From assembly GCA_964467615.1 (NCBI GenBank), contig CAYXRK010000003.1, positions 1 through 64,000 of the forward strand: 64,000 nt of DNA, read 5' to 3'. A program made the position numbers and the translations under genes. How positions within the stretch are numbered: the first letter of the stretch is position 1; every line of letters starts with the position of its first letter. Shown here piece by piece: positions 35,523-46,200 of this stretch. Below the pieces are notes generated by a model. It did not search any database and was not told where the DNA came from. It worked only from the letters and a program-made list of their open reading frames with translations. Source of the DNA: CAYXRK01 sp964467615. Lineage in GTDB: Bacteria; Hydrogenedentota; Hydrogenedentia; Hydrogenedentales; GCA-2746185.

Positions 35523-37160
35523 ATGATCCTTTCATCGCCCAAATCCGTTGCGTTGGTGACCGTTTGTCTGTTGGTCACTGCCCAGGAGACCCTCGCCTGG
35601 GGCCCACGCGCGCAGAAGGCGATCACCGCCGCGTCGATCCAATTGATTCGACGAGAGTTCAGCGACGCCTTCCGGGCCGGCTCGTCCAACTACGAAGCCG
35701 ATGTGTTCCGCGGCGCAGAGGACGGCTACAAATTCATCGCTTCGGAGGTCCCGCTCAACAGCGATGCCCAGTCCCTCGAAGCGGTGTTTCAACAGATCCA
35801 GTTATTGCGCGAGGTACGCAAAGAGGGATTAGGAGGCTACTTTGCCTACCGCGTGGGCGTCCTCTCGTCCCTTGCTTCGGAGGTAGTCCTTCCCTTTGGT
35901 GTCGTGTACACAAAGGAACGGGAACCGCTCAAACAGAAAGTCGACGCCGACTTGGACGCGCATGTCGGCCAACTCACTCTCAACGTAAATCAAGATAAAT
36001 ACGTCTACATTCGCCAGCCGCAGGAGTATTTCAAGTCCAAACGGATTTTCTATCCCGCGGACCAGTCCATGATTGAGGACGACTACAAACGCGGCAGAGG
36101 TTTCAGTGGGTTCCTCGATCAAGCGGCCCAAGCCTATTTCGATCGCAGTGTCGAGGCCGTGGTCGATTCGTGGTTCTCGGTGTTTCGGGCGCAAGACGGC
36201 GATACGGATGTAAAACCGTCGCCCCAGATCGTCAAGGACTATTTCGTAAACGAGATCGCGTACTCCCTCGAAGTGCGAAAGAACTATCTCCAAGCCAATC
36301 GCGCTTACCGGATTTTCGAAGAAGTCAACCCAGGGGACGTCGCCGCCTACGACCGCATAGGCGATATGTACTACGCCTTTGGGACCCAGGACGCGAAGGA
36401 TCGGGGCGTTAAAGAATGGAAAATCGCCCAACAAAAACCGGGGCCCCAGCGAAACCGGGCCTCATGGAAAATTTCCAAACACTATATGGAGACGGGAGAT
36501 ACGTACGCTCGCCGCGCCAAGGGTCCGGACGCGACCGACACGGACCTTGAGGAAGCCTTGCGGGCCTTTCAACAAGCGCTCGAGTACAACCAGTCGGATC
36601 AGACGGCGGCGGACCGCATCAACGAGACGACCAAAGAGATCGCGTTGCGGCGCGAGCGCCGGGAGACGCAACAAAAGATCGTGGACGGAGTGTTGAAGGT
36701 AATCCAGGAAGCCGAAAGCCTAAAGGTGAAGGAAGAATACGAGGTAGCACTGACAAACTACAACAAGGCGTCCGGGTTGTTGGAGGCCGTGAGCGACGAA
36801 TTCAGAGACCTCAAAGCTACCGCCGAGAAAACCGACTCGGACATCAAAAAAGCCGTGCGAGATATTACGGAGACCATCATGAACAACGCCCAAGCTGCAA
36901 TCGATCGAGGCGTGGACCTGGTAGCGCAAGTCGATTTTGATAACGCCATTTCCGAATTTGAAAGCGTGCCGGGGTTCCTCGACGCCCTGCCTGCGGGAGA
37001 CGGCGCGACACTGCTCCAGCGTAGCGACGAATTGCGTGCCCAGGCAGAGGCCCACATTGTGGAAACCAAACAGACGCAACAACGGTACGTGGACGACCAA
37101 GCGGCCAAACAAGGAGGCCTGCCCAAGCCGGCAGCGCCTCCTCCCGGCGCGAAACCGTAA
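35523..37160 (+). CDS. Exported repeat protein with phospholipase-C-like N-terminus
   Basis: The ATG at 35523 gives 545 residues with a signal peptide (VALVTVCLLVTAQETLA, cleavage before WGPRAQ). The mature N-terminus WGPRAQKAITAASIQ resembles the Trp-first, His-containing start of zinc-dependent phospholipase C/S1-P1-type enzymes, but the position expected to be His is Gln, and I cannot find the rest of the zinc site. Later parts look helical with TPR-like units (DVAAYDRIGDMYYAFG, ALRAFQQALEYNQSDQTAA) and a Pro-rich end. An extended -10, TGCTAGAAT at 35506-35514, precedes the ATG by 8 nt. Function unknown. Confidence 0.65.
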   Translation: MILSSPKSVALVTVCLLVTAQETLAWGPRAQKAITAASIQLIRREFSDAFRAGSSNYEADVFRGAEDGYKFIASEVPLNSDAQSLEAVFQQIQLLREVRKEGLGGYFAYRVGVLSSLASEVVLPFGVVYTKEREPLKQKVDADLDAHVGQLTLNVNQDKYVYIRQPQEYFKSKRIFYPADQSMIEDDYKRGRGFSGFLDQAAQAYFDRSVEAVVDSWFSVFRAQDGDTDVKPSPQIVKDYFVNEIAYSLEVRKNYLQANRAYRIFEEVNPGDVAAYDRIGDMYYAFGTQDAKDRGVKEWKIAQQKPGPQRNRASWKISKHYMETGDTYARRAKGPDATDTDLEEALRAFQQALEYNQSDQTAADRINETTKEIALRRERRETQQKIVDGVLKVIQEAESLKVKEEYEVALTNYNKASGLLEAVSDEFRDLKATAEKTDSDIKKAVRDITETIMNNAQAAIDRGVDLVAQVDFDNAISEFESVPGFLDALPAGDGATLLQRSDELRAQAEAHIVETKQTQQRYVDDQAAKQGGLPKPAAPPPGAKP

Positions 37161-37162
37161 CG

Positions 37163-37840
37163 GTGGCCACGCCGCGCTCGTTGCGGCATATCCTCGGGCG
37201 CTACTACGGGCTGCTGGCAAATCGCTTCGGCCGTACCGGCTGGTGGCCGGCGGATACGCCGTTCGAAATTGTCGTCGGTGCAATCCTGACGCAAAATACC
37301 GCTTGGGAAAACGTCGGGAAGGCGATCGCCAATCTCAAGAGCGCCCACTTGCTGTCCCCTCGCGCGATACTCGCAGCGGATACCGCGGCCCTCCACGAGG
37401 CGTTACGCCCCTCAGGCTATTTCCGCGTCAAGACAAAACGACTCCGTAGCTTTTGCGAGTATCTCGTCGCTCGACACGGCGGAAGCATGAAGCGTATGGC
37501 GCGCGTCCCCCTCGAAACGCTGCGCACGCAACTCCTTTCCGTGCATGGAATCGGGCACGAAACGGCCGACGATATTCTGCTCTACGTCTGTGGAAAGCCC
37601 GTATTCGTCGTAGACGCCTACACGCGCCGCATCTTCAGCCGGCACGGGCTCGTCCCCAAAAACTCAGCGTATACACCGTTGCGCGAGTTTTTCGAAAATG
37701 CCCTGGTGCCGGACGTGGATGCCTTTAAGGAGTATCACGCGCTTATCGTCTACACTGGTAAGGAATATTGCAGGACAAAACCGCGCTGCGATCAATGTCC
37801 GCTAAGGGCCACCCTCAAGCCCGGCCAACCTCTCCTTTAA
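37163..37840 (+). CDS. Endonuclease III-related DNA glycosylase (HhH-GPD)
   Basis: The 225-residue protein has the N-terminal PFEIVVGAILTQNTAWENV, the helix-hairpin-helix VHGIGHETADDILLYV, and the catalytic Asp in VFVVDAYTRRIF. The Lys of the GxGxKTA motif in EndoIII is Glu here (GIGHETA), so it should be a monofunctional glycosylase without lyase activity, as in the alkylbase glycosylases of this superfamily. At the C-terminus only three Cys are placed as in the iron-sulfur loop (CRTKPRCDQC), so a normal [4Fe-4S] cluster is doubtful. GTG 37163 starts 2 nt after the stop of the preceding gene. Confidence 0.85.
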   Translation: MATPRSLRHILGRYYGLLANRFGRTGWWPADTPFEIVVGAILTQNTAWENVGKAIANLKSAHLLSPRAILAADTAALHEALRPSGYFRVKTKRLRSFCEYLVARHGGSMKRMARVPLETLRTQLLSVHGIGHETADDILLYVCGKPVFVVDAYTRRIFSRHGLVPKNSAYTPLREFFENALVPDVDAFKEYHALIVYTGKEYCRTKPRCDQCPLRATLKPGQPLL

Positions 37841-37909
37841 CGGAGGCCGCTAATCCCGTAGACTATGCAAGGCTGGCGGCGATCCGGGCGCCTGCGCTTC
37901 GGAGTAGAC

Positions 37910-39088
37910 ATGGAATACGAAGGAACAACTGCACAAGGCGCGATTACGCAGTTGTATCAGTTCGTTACGCGCTTGCACAGCGGCATCCCGTACCATGTAT
38001 CGAAATCGGGCCGTGCCTTTCCTCCGTGGCACTATTTCTTCGAAGTCACCCGGCGCTGCAATTTGCGCTGCAAAATGTGTCAATACATCGAGTGGCTCGA
38101 AAACGTCCCCGTCCGTGAACAACGGGACGGCGAACTCTCAACAGAAGAGTGGCTAAATGTCGTCGATCAGACCGGGCCCCTGAGCTTGGTCACGTTCACT
38201 GGCGGCGAAGTCTGGGTGCGCAAGGACTTCGGGACTATTCTCGAACGCGCTTGCTCAAAGTCGCGTGTCCATTTTATCTCCAACGCCGTAATGCTCGACG
38301 ACGAGAAGGCCGAATTCTGCGTCAACCTCGCGCCCAAACGCTTCGGCTTCAGCGGCCTTAACTTCATCGGCGTGTCCATCGACGGCACCGAAGAGACCCA
38401 CGATGTGGTCCGCGCGCAAAAAGGCGCGTACGCCCGCAGCATCGAGGGCATTCGCAACATCGCCAAGTTCCGCGAGAAGCAGGCCAAACAATGCCCGCTC
38501 ATCCACATGAACACGGTCATCCTGGACGAAAACCTCGATGTGCTGCCCGAAATGCCTGGGCTCGCCGCCGAGGCAGGCGTCCATGTTCTCAACCTTCTGA
38601 CCGAAATGCGCAGCATGGACAACCAAGACCTCGGCTTCGTGGATCCCGCAGTGTATGGGCCGGACAAAATTCGGATCCGCACAGTAGATCGCGAACAACT
38701 CGACGGCGCGCTGCGCAAGACCCTCGAGAACGCGAAGAAGGTCGGCGTCGAAGTCCGGATGCCGCGCATACCGTACGAGAACATCCTCGACCACTACGAC
38801 GGCGGCTATGATCTAGATCACATGGCATGCCGCTCGATTTGGACCAACGTGTACGTCGGCTCCAAAGGCGGCGTATATCCCTGCTGGCTGCAAAACATGG
38901 GCAACGTCCGCGAGAACACACTCACGGAAATTTGGAACAGCCCCAAGTTCCAAGAATTCCGCCGCCGTCGCCGCCTCGGCGCATTCGAAGCCTGCCGAGG
39001 CTGCTGTGAAATCGAATACACAAAGAAAAAACTGCCCGGCCGCGGCGAGACCTACCCCACTCCCGCCATCGCCGGAACGACCGCTTAA
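37910..39088 (+). CDS. Radical SAM protein with SPASM-like C-terminus
   Basis: The 392-residue protein has CNLRCKMC (the CxxxCxxC cluster of radical SAM enzymes), TFTGGEVWVRKD (the GGE motif), and VSIDGTEETHDVVR. The C-terminal part holds extra Cys (ACRSIW, YPCW, CRGCC) like the SPASM or twitch domain that carries auxiliary iron-sulfur clusters. Members modify peptides or act on sugars and cofactors. No short peptide substrate gene is visible nearby. ATG 37910 has GGAG 5 nt upstream, with the frame open to 37865. TAGACT lies at 37858-37863. Confidence 0.88.
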   Translation: MEYEGTTAQGAITQLYQFVTRLHSGIPYHVSKSGRAFPPWHYFFEVTRRCNLRCKMCQYIEWLENVPVREQRDGELSTEEWLNVVDQTGPLSLVTFTGGEVWVRKDFGTILERACSKSRVHFISNAVMLDDEKAEFCVNLAPKRFGFSGLNFIGVSIDGTEETHDVVRAQKGAYARSIEGIRNIAKFREKQAKQCPLIHMNTVILDENLDVLPEMPGLAAEAGVHVLNLLTEMRSMDNQDLGFVDPAVYGPDKIRIRTVDREQLDGALRKTLENAKKVGVEVRMPRIPYENILDHYDGGYDLDHMACRSIWTNVYVGSKGGVYPCWLQNMGNVRENTLTEIWNSPKFQEFRRRRRLGAFEACRGCCEIEYTKKKLPGRGETYPTPAIAGTTA

Positions 39089-39294
39089 CAGCCCGTGGCA
39101 AAAGTCGTCTGCCGACACGATTGGCGTCCGTCGCCTACGTTAACTGGCATCAAGACCTCGAATTGTGACTCAATTCGTCATTGCGAAGGAGCGCGCCTTT
39201 CTGCATGGCGCGCGTATGCGGCAATCTCGACTTTTGCCACGGGCTGTTAGACTTGGAGTGGGATGCAGCCGGACTCTTGGGGGACCATCGGCCG

Positions 39295-40104
39295 ATGCGG
39301 TTTACGCTGTTGGGGAGCGGAAGTTCGGGGAACGCGGCGCTGTTTGTTTCTCGAGACGCGAAGATACTCGTCGACGCGGGGCTCAGTTTTCGTCAGTTGA
39401 TGTTGCGCGCTGAAGCGGCGGGTGAGTCACTGGACGGACTCGACGCGGTGTTCGTCACGCACGAACACGGGGACCATGTGAATGGGGTCGGTGTGTTAGC
39501 CCGGCGAATGAACGTCCCCGTTCACATGACTGCGCGCACCCGCGACGCACTGCCCGACGCCGTGGGCAAAGTCCCCAATCTGCGAGTGTTTGAGGCCGGC
39601 GAGAATATCCAAGTGCGGGACATCGCAGTGACCACCTTCAGCGTTGAGCATGACGCGGCGGATCCGGTCAGTTTCGTACTCGACGATGGTCACGGACGAG
39701 TCGGGATGGCGGCCGATTTGGGGCGGGCGTCAAATCCAGTACGCCATTGTCTCGCGGGCAGCCAGGCATTGGTGCTTGAATCGAACCACTGCCCGAAGCT
39801 GTTGGGCAAGAGCAGCTATCCGGCCTCGGTGCGTCAACGAATAAACGGGGAAAAGGGGCATTTGTCGAACCACAAAATGGCGTCGCTATTGCACGAACTC
39901 CTACACGACGGTCTGGAATTGGTCGTGTTGGTCCACATCAGCCAGGAGAACAACACCGAGGAGCTAGCGCGGCAGGCGGCCCAGAGCGTACTGCGCGATC
40001 ACAGCGCGCGGTTGGTCGTCGCAACGCAAGACGTGCCGACGCCGGTGTTCACGCTGGGCGCTCGCGTGCCGGTTCGGGCTGTGGCGGCGACCGTACGCCC
40101 CTGA
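39295..40104 (+). CDS. Metallo-beta-lactamase-fold hydrolase, WalJ/YycJ type
   Basis: ATG 39295 gives 269 residues, the usual YycJ size. The opening RFTLLGSGSSGNAALF, the metal motif THEHGDHVNG, and the later conserved ESNHCPKLL, YPASVRQRINGEKGHLSN and HISQENNTEEL are distinctive for the WalJ/YycJ group, which has been linked to DNA-repair or cell-wall-stress phenotypes in Firmicutes. An extended -10 TGTTAGACT lies at 39245-39253. The frame is open to 39181, with no good start there. It stands alone between the radical SAM gene and the giant surface protein. Confidence 0.87.
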   Translation: MRFTLLGSGSSGNAALFVSRDAKILVDAGLSFRQLMLRAEAAGESLDGLDAVFVTHEHGDHVNGVGVLARRMNVPVHMTARTRDALPDAVGKVPNLRVFEAGENIQVRDIAVTTFSVEHDAADPVSFVLDDGHGRVGMAADLGRASNPVRHCLAGSQALVLESNHCPKLLGKSSYPASVRQRINGEKGHLSNHKMASLLHELLHDGLELVVLVHISQENNTEELARQAAQSVLRDHSARLVVATQDVPTPVFTLGARVPVRAVAATVRP

Positions 40105-40221
40105 CGCAGCGACCGCGGGCGAGGGGAGGCTGCACAATGGGGTAGCTTCATATAGTAGAATTTGCACATGGTCGCGCTGGGATACGCGGCCACTGGGGGA
40201 ATCAGTATCAGGGAGGCATGA

Positions 40222-43200
40222 ATGCCCGCATGGGGTAGAGCGAGACGGGCGGGGATGCGTCTGGCCGGGATAGTGGCAGCGTGTGCCGCCTTTTGCGTGG
40301 CCGCGTCGGCCCAGTTTGTCTATGTGAAGAGCGACGCCACGGGTCTGGGTGACGGCTCGGATTGGCCGAACGCGTTTACGTCTATCCAGACGGGTATCGT
40401 GTCGGCCTTGCCGGGTCAATCGGTGCTGGTGGCCGCAGGGACGTATTCGGAAGGCATCGCCCTCCCTAGCGATTCGAACGTGCTCGGCGGGTTCACCGGC
40501 GTTTCCGGGACCGAAGGGGACTTGGGCGCGCGCGATCCGTGGACCAATATCTCGACGATCGATGGGAGCACCGCGAACGACGGGGCGCCGGTACTTCACG
40601 TCGTCATCATTTCGGACGTGGGCGGCGTCACGCTTGACGGCTTTCGGATCACCGGAGGACTCGCTGACCTCACTGGATTCGACGCGAACGGCGGAGGCGT
40701 CGTGGTCGATAGCTTGGTGTCTGCATGCACGATCCGTAATTGCGTGATTTTTGGCAACAGCGCGATCGCCGATGGCGGCGGCATGGTCATCACCGGCGGC
40801 GCGCCGCTTAGTGTTGAGAACAGCGTTTTCCACAACAACAGTGCCGTCAAAGGCGGCGGCGTTGCGTGGGTCGCGGGACCGGATTCGTCGACGTTTGTCA
40901 ACGTCGTTATCGCGTCGAACAGCGCAACGAGCTGCGGCGGAGGGGTGTACGGGTCGTCCGTTTCGGTCGCGCTCACGCCAACGTTTCGGAACTGCACGAT
41001 AGCGGACAACTTCACGACGGGGCCGGTGTTTACGGGCGGCGGAATCTATCTGCACGACAACTTCGCGCCGGTCATTTACAACACAATCTTTAGTGGTAAT
41101 TCGCCGGAGGGCATCACGGTCCACGATTCAACGCCGACGGCCAATACGCCGACGGTGTGGAATTGTCTGTTCAACGGGAACGGTTCGAGCGACTTCGATT
41201 TCGACTCGGGCACCCTGGCGGTGACCGGCGCGATCAATCTCAACTTTCTGCCGAGTGTCGTGAACGCGATTCAGGGCGATCCGCTTTATGTGAATTCCGC
41301 GAACCAGGACTACCATTTGCTGGATGGATCGGCGGCGATCGATCGCGGCGAGCCAACGCTGGCGAGCGCGGAGGACCTGGACGGCGAATTTCGTCCAGCG
41401 GGAGGCGGGCCGGACATCGGCGCGGACGAAATCGCCGCGGGATCACCTCCGCAAGACTTCACCGCGCCGACGTCGTTCGTACACGGCGTTATTTCGGCGA
41501 CTGTTCAAGTGGCCGCGTCGATTTTCCCTGGAATCGACATTCCGATTTATGGAGTCGATCCGGAATCAGGAATTGCCGGCGTGGAACTTTGGTATCGAAA
41601 GCGAATCGACGGCACCGAAGCGTTCACGCAATTCGGCACGTTCGCGCTCTTCGATGCGCCGTTGTCATTCTCTCTGCCGGACGCGCTGCCTGGCGCAGAC
41701 GGGGCCTATGAGTTTTACTCCGTCGCCGTGAACCGCGCTGGTCTCGCCGAATCCGCGCCCGCCAATCCAGATGACCAAACGATTCTATTGACCGACTCCG
41801 CGTACAACCCGGCCACGATTTTTGTCGACGCTACGGCGACGGGATCCCAGTCCGGCGTGGATTGGCCCAACGCGTTGCGCGAGATCGACGCGGCGGCGCG
41901 AATCGCGGACGGCTACGGAATTCTCGACGTGGACGTCGCGGAAGGGACATACAAGGAAAGCGTCAACATCCTGGCCTCGACCGGAAACACGATTGATTTT
42001 CAGGGCGGCTATCACGTCCCCGATGGCGGGCCCATCGTGCTGGATCCCTTCCTATACCCGTCCGTTATCGACGCGAACCAAGTGAAGTTTCACAAGTTTG
42101 CCGCGCGCCACGCCGTGATATTGGATTCACAGCCGGAAGGCGTGCGCTTCGCTGGTTTTCGCATCACGGGTGGCGCAGCGCAAGGGACCGGCCTCAATGC
42201 AAACGGCGGCGGCCTATTCATTAACGATTCGTTTGGCGGGTCCGTGACGCCGACGCGCATCGAAGACTGCGCGATTTACGGAAACACCGCGACCGGAGAC
42301 GGCGGCGGCGTGTACATCGTTGAATCCGCGGCGATTACGGCTGGGCTCGAGCTTACCAACGTACACGTGCTGGGGAACACGAGCGGAGTAGACGGCGGCG
42401 GACTCTATCTGGATAGCCAATCATCCTCGCTCACGTTAGAGAAATGCCGGATCAGCGCGAACGTCGCTGGGTCAAACGGGGGCGGCGTGTACGTCACCGA
42501 CATCCCGTTGATTCAGAACACGCTGATCAGCGGGAATTCGGCCGGCCAAGGCGGCGGCGTTTATCTTGCTCCGGCGGCGGGCGGAGGTTTGTCGTACTGC
42601 ACGATTTCCTCGAACGAAGCCGCGACCGCGGGCGGCGGGGTCCTCGCGGGCGGATCGAACTCGACCGTCATAGACGGCTGTATCATCTCGGCCAACAAAC
42701 CTTTCGGCGTAGAAGAAGCGGCCGCCACTTCACCGTCGCTTACGAGTACCCTTTTCTCGGGTAATCTCGATCTGGTCGATACCGCCGGGGATTACTTGGA
42801 CTCGCTTTTGGGCAGCCTTCTGGGCGCTGTGCTCAACACGATCCTTCCCGGCAGCATTGGCAACGGCAGCGGCACTACCGCTTTCCTCGACGGCAACAGC
42901 AACACGTGGGACAGCGTGACGTACGACCCGTTCTTGGACACGACCACGCTCGAGAGTACCCGATTCGGATACACGTTCGAGTCCGAAGTCATTCCCTTCG
43001 TCACGATTCAGCCGAACACGGCCCGGCCGCGCGAGTTCCTGGTGCTGAGCAAGACCGCAAACCAACTCGTCGTGCGGGGCGACGCGGCGGCTGTCGCGGG
43101 CCCGGGCGATCCCTACCGCGTTCCGGACTACCACCTCACGTTCGCATCGAGCGCCGTGAATTTCCTGCCGGTCAAAGGGACTGTAGTCGTCGACGATTTC

Positions 43201-46200
43201 GACGTTGAGGCGCGGCCCTCCGGCGCCACGACCGACGCGGGGTTTGACGAGTTCGTCGATTCGAATTTTGACACCATTTCCGATTACGAACAATCACTGC
43301 TTTCCGACGCGCCATTGCCGGCGGACAACGACGGCGACGGCCTCATCGACACCGCCGAAGGCCTGGGCGACGTGGACCTCGACACGGTTCCGAACTACCT
43401 CGATCTCGACAGCGACGGCGACGGTATTCCCGACGGCACGGAAACGGCCTTGGGAACAGACCCCTACGACGCGTTGGACTTCGTGAGCGACGTTTACGTC
43501 GACAAGTTCGCGGGCCTCGACCTCGTCGGAAAGGGCGGCACGCTGGCCCAGCCTTGGGCGACCATCCAACACGCGATTGATGGCGTCGGCGGAATTCCCG
43601 GCAACGTGATCACGATCAATGTCGCCACTGGAGTGTACTTTGAGTACGTCTCGCTCGACTCGTATGAAACAGTTCGTGGCGGCTTCAATGCGGCATTCGC
43701 CGAACGCGACCTGGTGGCGTTTCCCAGCGTCATCAATGCGCAAAACGTCTCGGGCGGATTTCCGGGATTGCACGCCGTGCTCATCGATTCCACGGACGCT
43801 GCGACCCTCGACGGATTCATAATCACGGGCGGCGAGGCGTTTGGCGATGGCGCGCCTTTCGAGTACGGCGGCGGCATATTGGTGCTCGGCGCGTCGAGCG
43901 ACACGCTCGTTACCAATTGCACTGTGACCGGCAATAGCGCGGTCCAAGGCGGCGGAATCGCGGTCGTCGATTCGTCGCTACTCATCATGAACACGGCCAT
44001 CTTTGCAAACGAAGCCACCGACACCGGCGGCGGCGTGGCGCTGATTTCCGGCGCGTCGCTGACGAACCCGACGTTCGACCATGTATCGATTCACGACAAC
44101 AGCGCCGTCTCGGGCGGCGGGCTACGCGCAGGGCCGCTCGGCGGGGCGACGTTCGCGCAGTTCACCTCGAGCGTGATTTCGGGGAACACGGCGACGACGT
44201 CCGTGAGCGCGATCGCGATTCAGGACGACGGCAACGGCAGCGGCATCCACCTCGAGAACTGCATCGTGAGCGGAAATTTCGATCCGGGCCCGTCCACGAT
44301 CGAGGTGGACGGCGCGCAATCCGCGTTACGGCTCGTGAATTGCGTGTTTGCGGGCAACACGGGCGGCGTATCCAGCAACGCCACCCTACAGTGCATCGCC
44401 ATGAATACGATATTCACGGGCAATGGCGGCGTTGCGTTGGCGCAGTTGTCGCCGAGCGGTATCCGACCCGCCAACAATTTGTTCGTAGACAACGCGGTGG
44501 GCGATTTTTACGACTCGGGCGCCCCGGCATACATCGGCGGCGACGCGATCAACACCAACGTCGCGGGCGCGACTGGAAATCTTACGGGCAATCCGGCCTT
44601 CGCGGGAGGGCCGTCAGGAATCTGGAGCGGCGTGCTCTACAATCCCTCGACGAACACGACGCGCCTGTCCGTCGCCTCAGCCTCGTTCGGGGTGGGCGCG
44701 CTCGAAGACCAACTGCTTCGGGTGGACGACACGGGCCTCAAGCAAACGGTCGTCCTCAAGAATACGGCCACGGACGTCTTCGTCCCAGGCGATCTCTCCT
44801 CGCAGATAGTGCCGGGTGTCACCGGGTTTCAGTTCGTCAATTACCACCTGACCAATGGATCCGTCGCGCTCGATGGCGGCGTTGGTTCCTTCCTCGCGGT
44901 TCTTGCGCCAGCGGTAGATATCGAAGGCAATGCGCGGCCGGCTGGGGTTGGCGATATCATCGATATCGGCGCGTTCGAGGCGGACGCGGCATTTGTACCG
45001 GACCTGGATTCTCCGTTCATCAACTCGATTGCACGGACCGGACTTCCCTCGACTAACGGGCCGACCGCGGTGTTCACGATCATCTTCAATGAAGACGTCA
45101 CCGGTCTCGATATCTCCGATTTTGTTGTGACAGTCGTCTCCGGCGCCGCCACCGGCGCGGCGGTGCAGACGATAGCGGCCATCTCCGGCCTCGAGTATGA
45201 CGTTACAATCGGCACGGGGACGGGTGACGGAGTCTTGCGGCTCGACTTCGTGGACGACGCTTCAGTGCTCGATCTGCTCGGTAACGGCGTGGGCGGAACT
45301 GGCCCGGGCAACGGCGACTTCCTGACCGGCGAACTCCTGACCATCGACAAGACCGTGCCGCAGGTACAGTCCATCACGCTAATTAGCCCCAACCCCACGA
45401 ACGCAAGCCAAGTCTCGTTTGAAGTAACGATTGATGAGCCGGTGATCGGTGTAGACGTCGATGCGACCGGCGGGTTTGTGGATTTCGCCCTAGTCACGTC
45501 GGGCCTGACGGGTCCGGGCATCGCCGCCGTCACGCAAACCGCAACATCCACATGGACGGTGGTTGCGAATAGCGGATCTGGCGACGGCACGCTCGCCCTG
45601 CAGACCACTGGACTGGGATCGATTGTGGACCAGGCGACGAACGCCCTGACACAAGTGCTTCAGAGCGCCTCGTACGCGATAGACAACACGGTTTCGGGCT
45701 TGCAGCTCAGCGCGCCATCGTCCCCGCTCACGAACATCGGGCCAGTAGACTATCTCGTGAATTACATTGGCGCGGCGTCCATCAACCTGACTGCAACCGA
45801 CGTCACCCTCGACCGTACCGGCACTGCCAACGGCGTCGTCTCCATTATCGACGCCGGGGCCCTATCGCGCATCGTTCGCGTCGATTCCATTACGGGTGAC
45901 GGCACAATCGGAATTACGATACTCCCCGGCACGTCGATGGACGGCGCCGGAAACGGCGATAGCGGCGCCGGCCCAAGCACGACATTCAACGTCGATAATT
46001 CGCTGCCCGCGATCGCGATTGGGACGCCCACGAGGACGGTCACCGAAACCCAGGAGGTCGTCTTCCCGATTACGTATACCGGGGCAAACTCGATCAGTCT
46101 GGACGCGAGCGACGTGACGCTCAGCACGACCGGCGACGTGACCGCGACAATTACGATACTTGACGGAACGACGCCGATGCCGCAGGTGATTGTCGATCAA

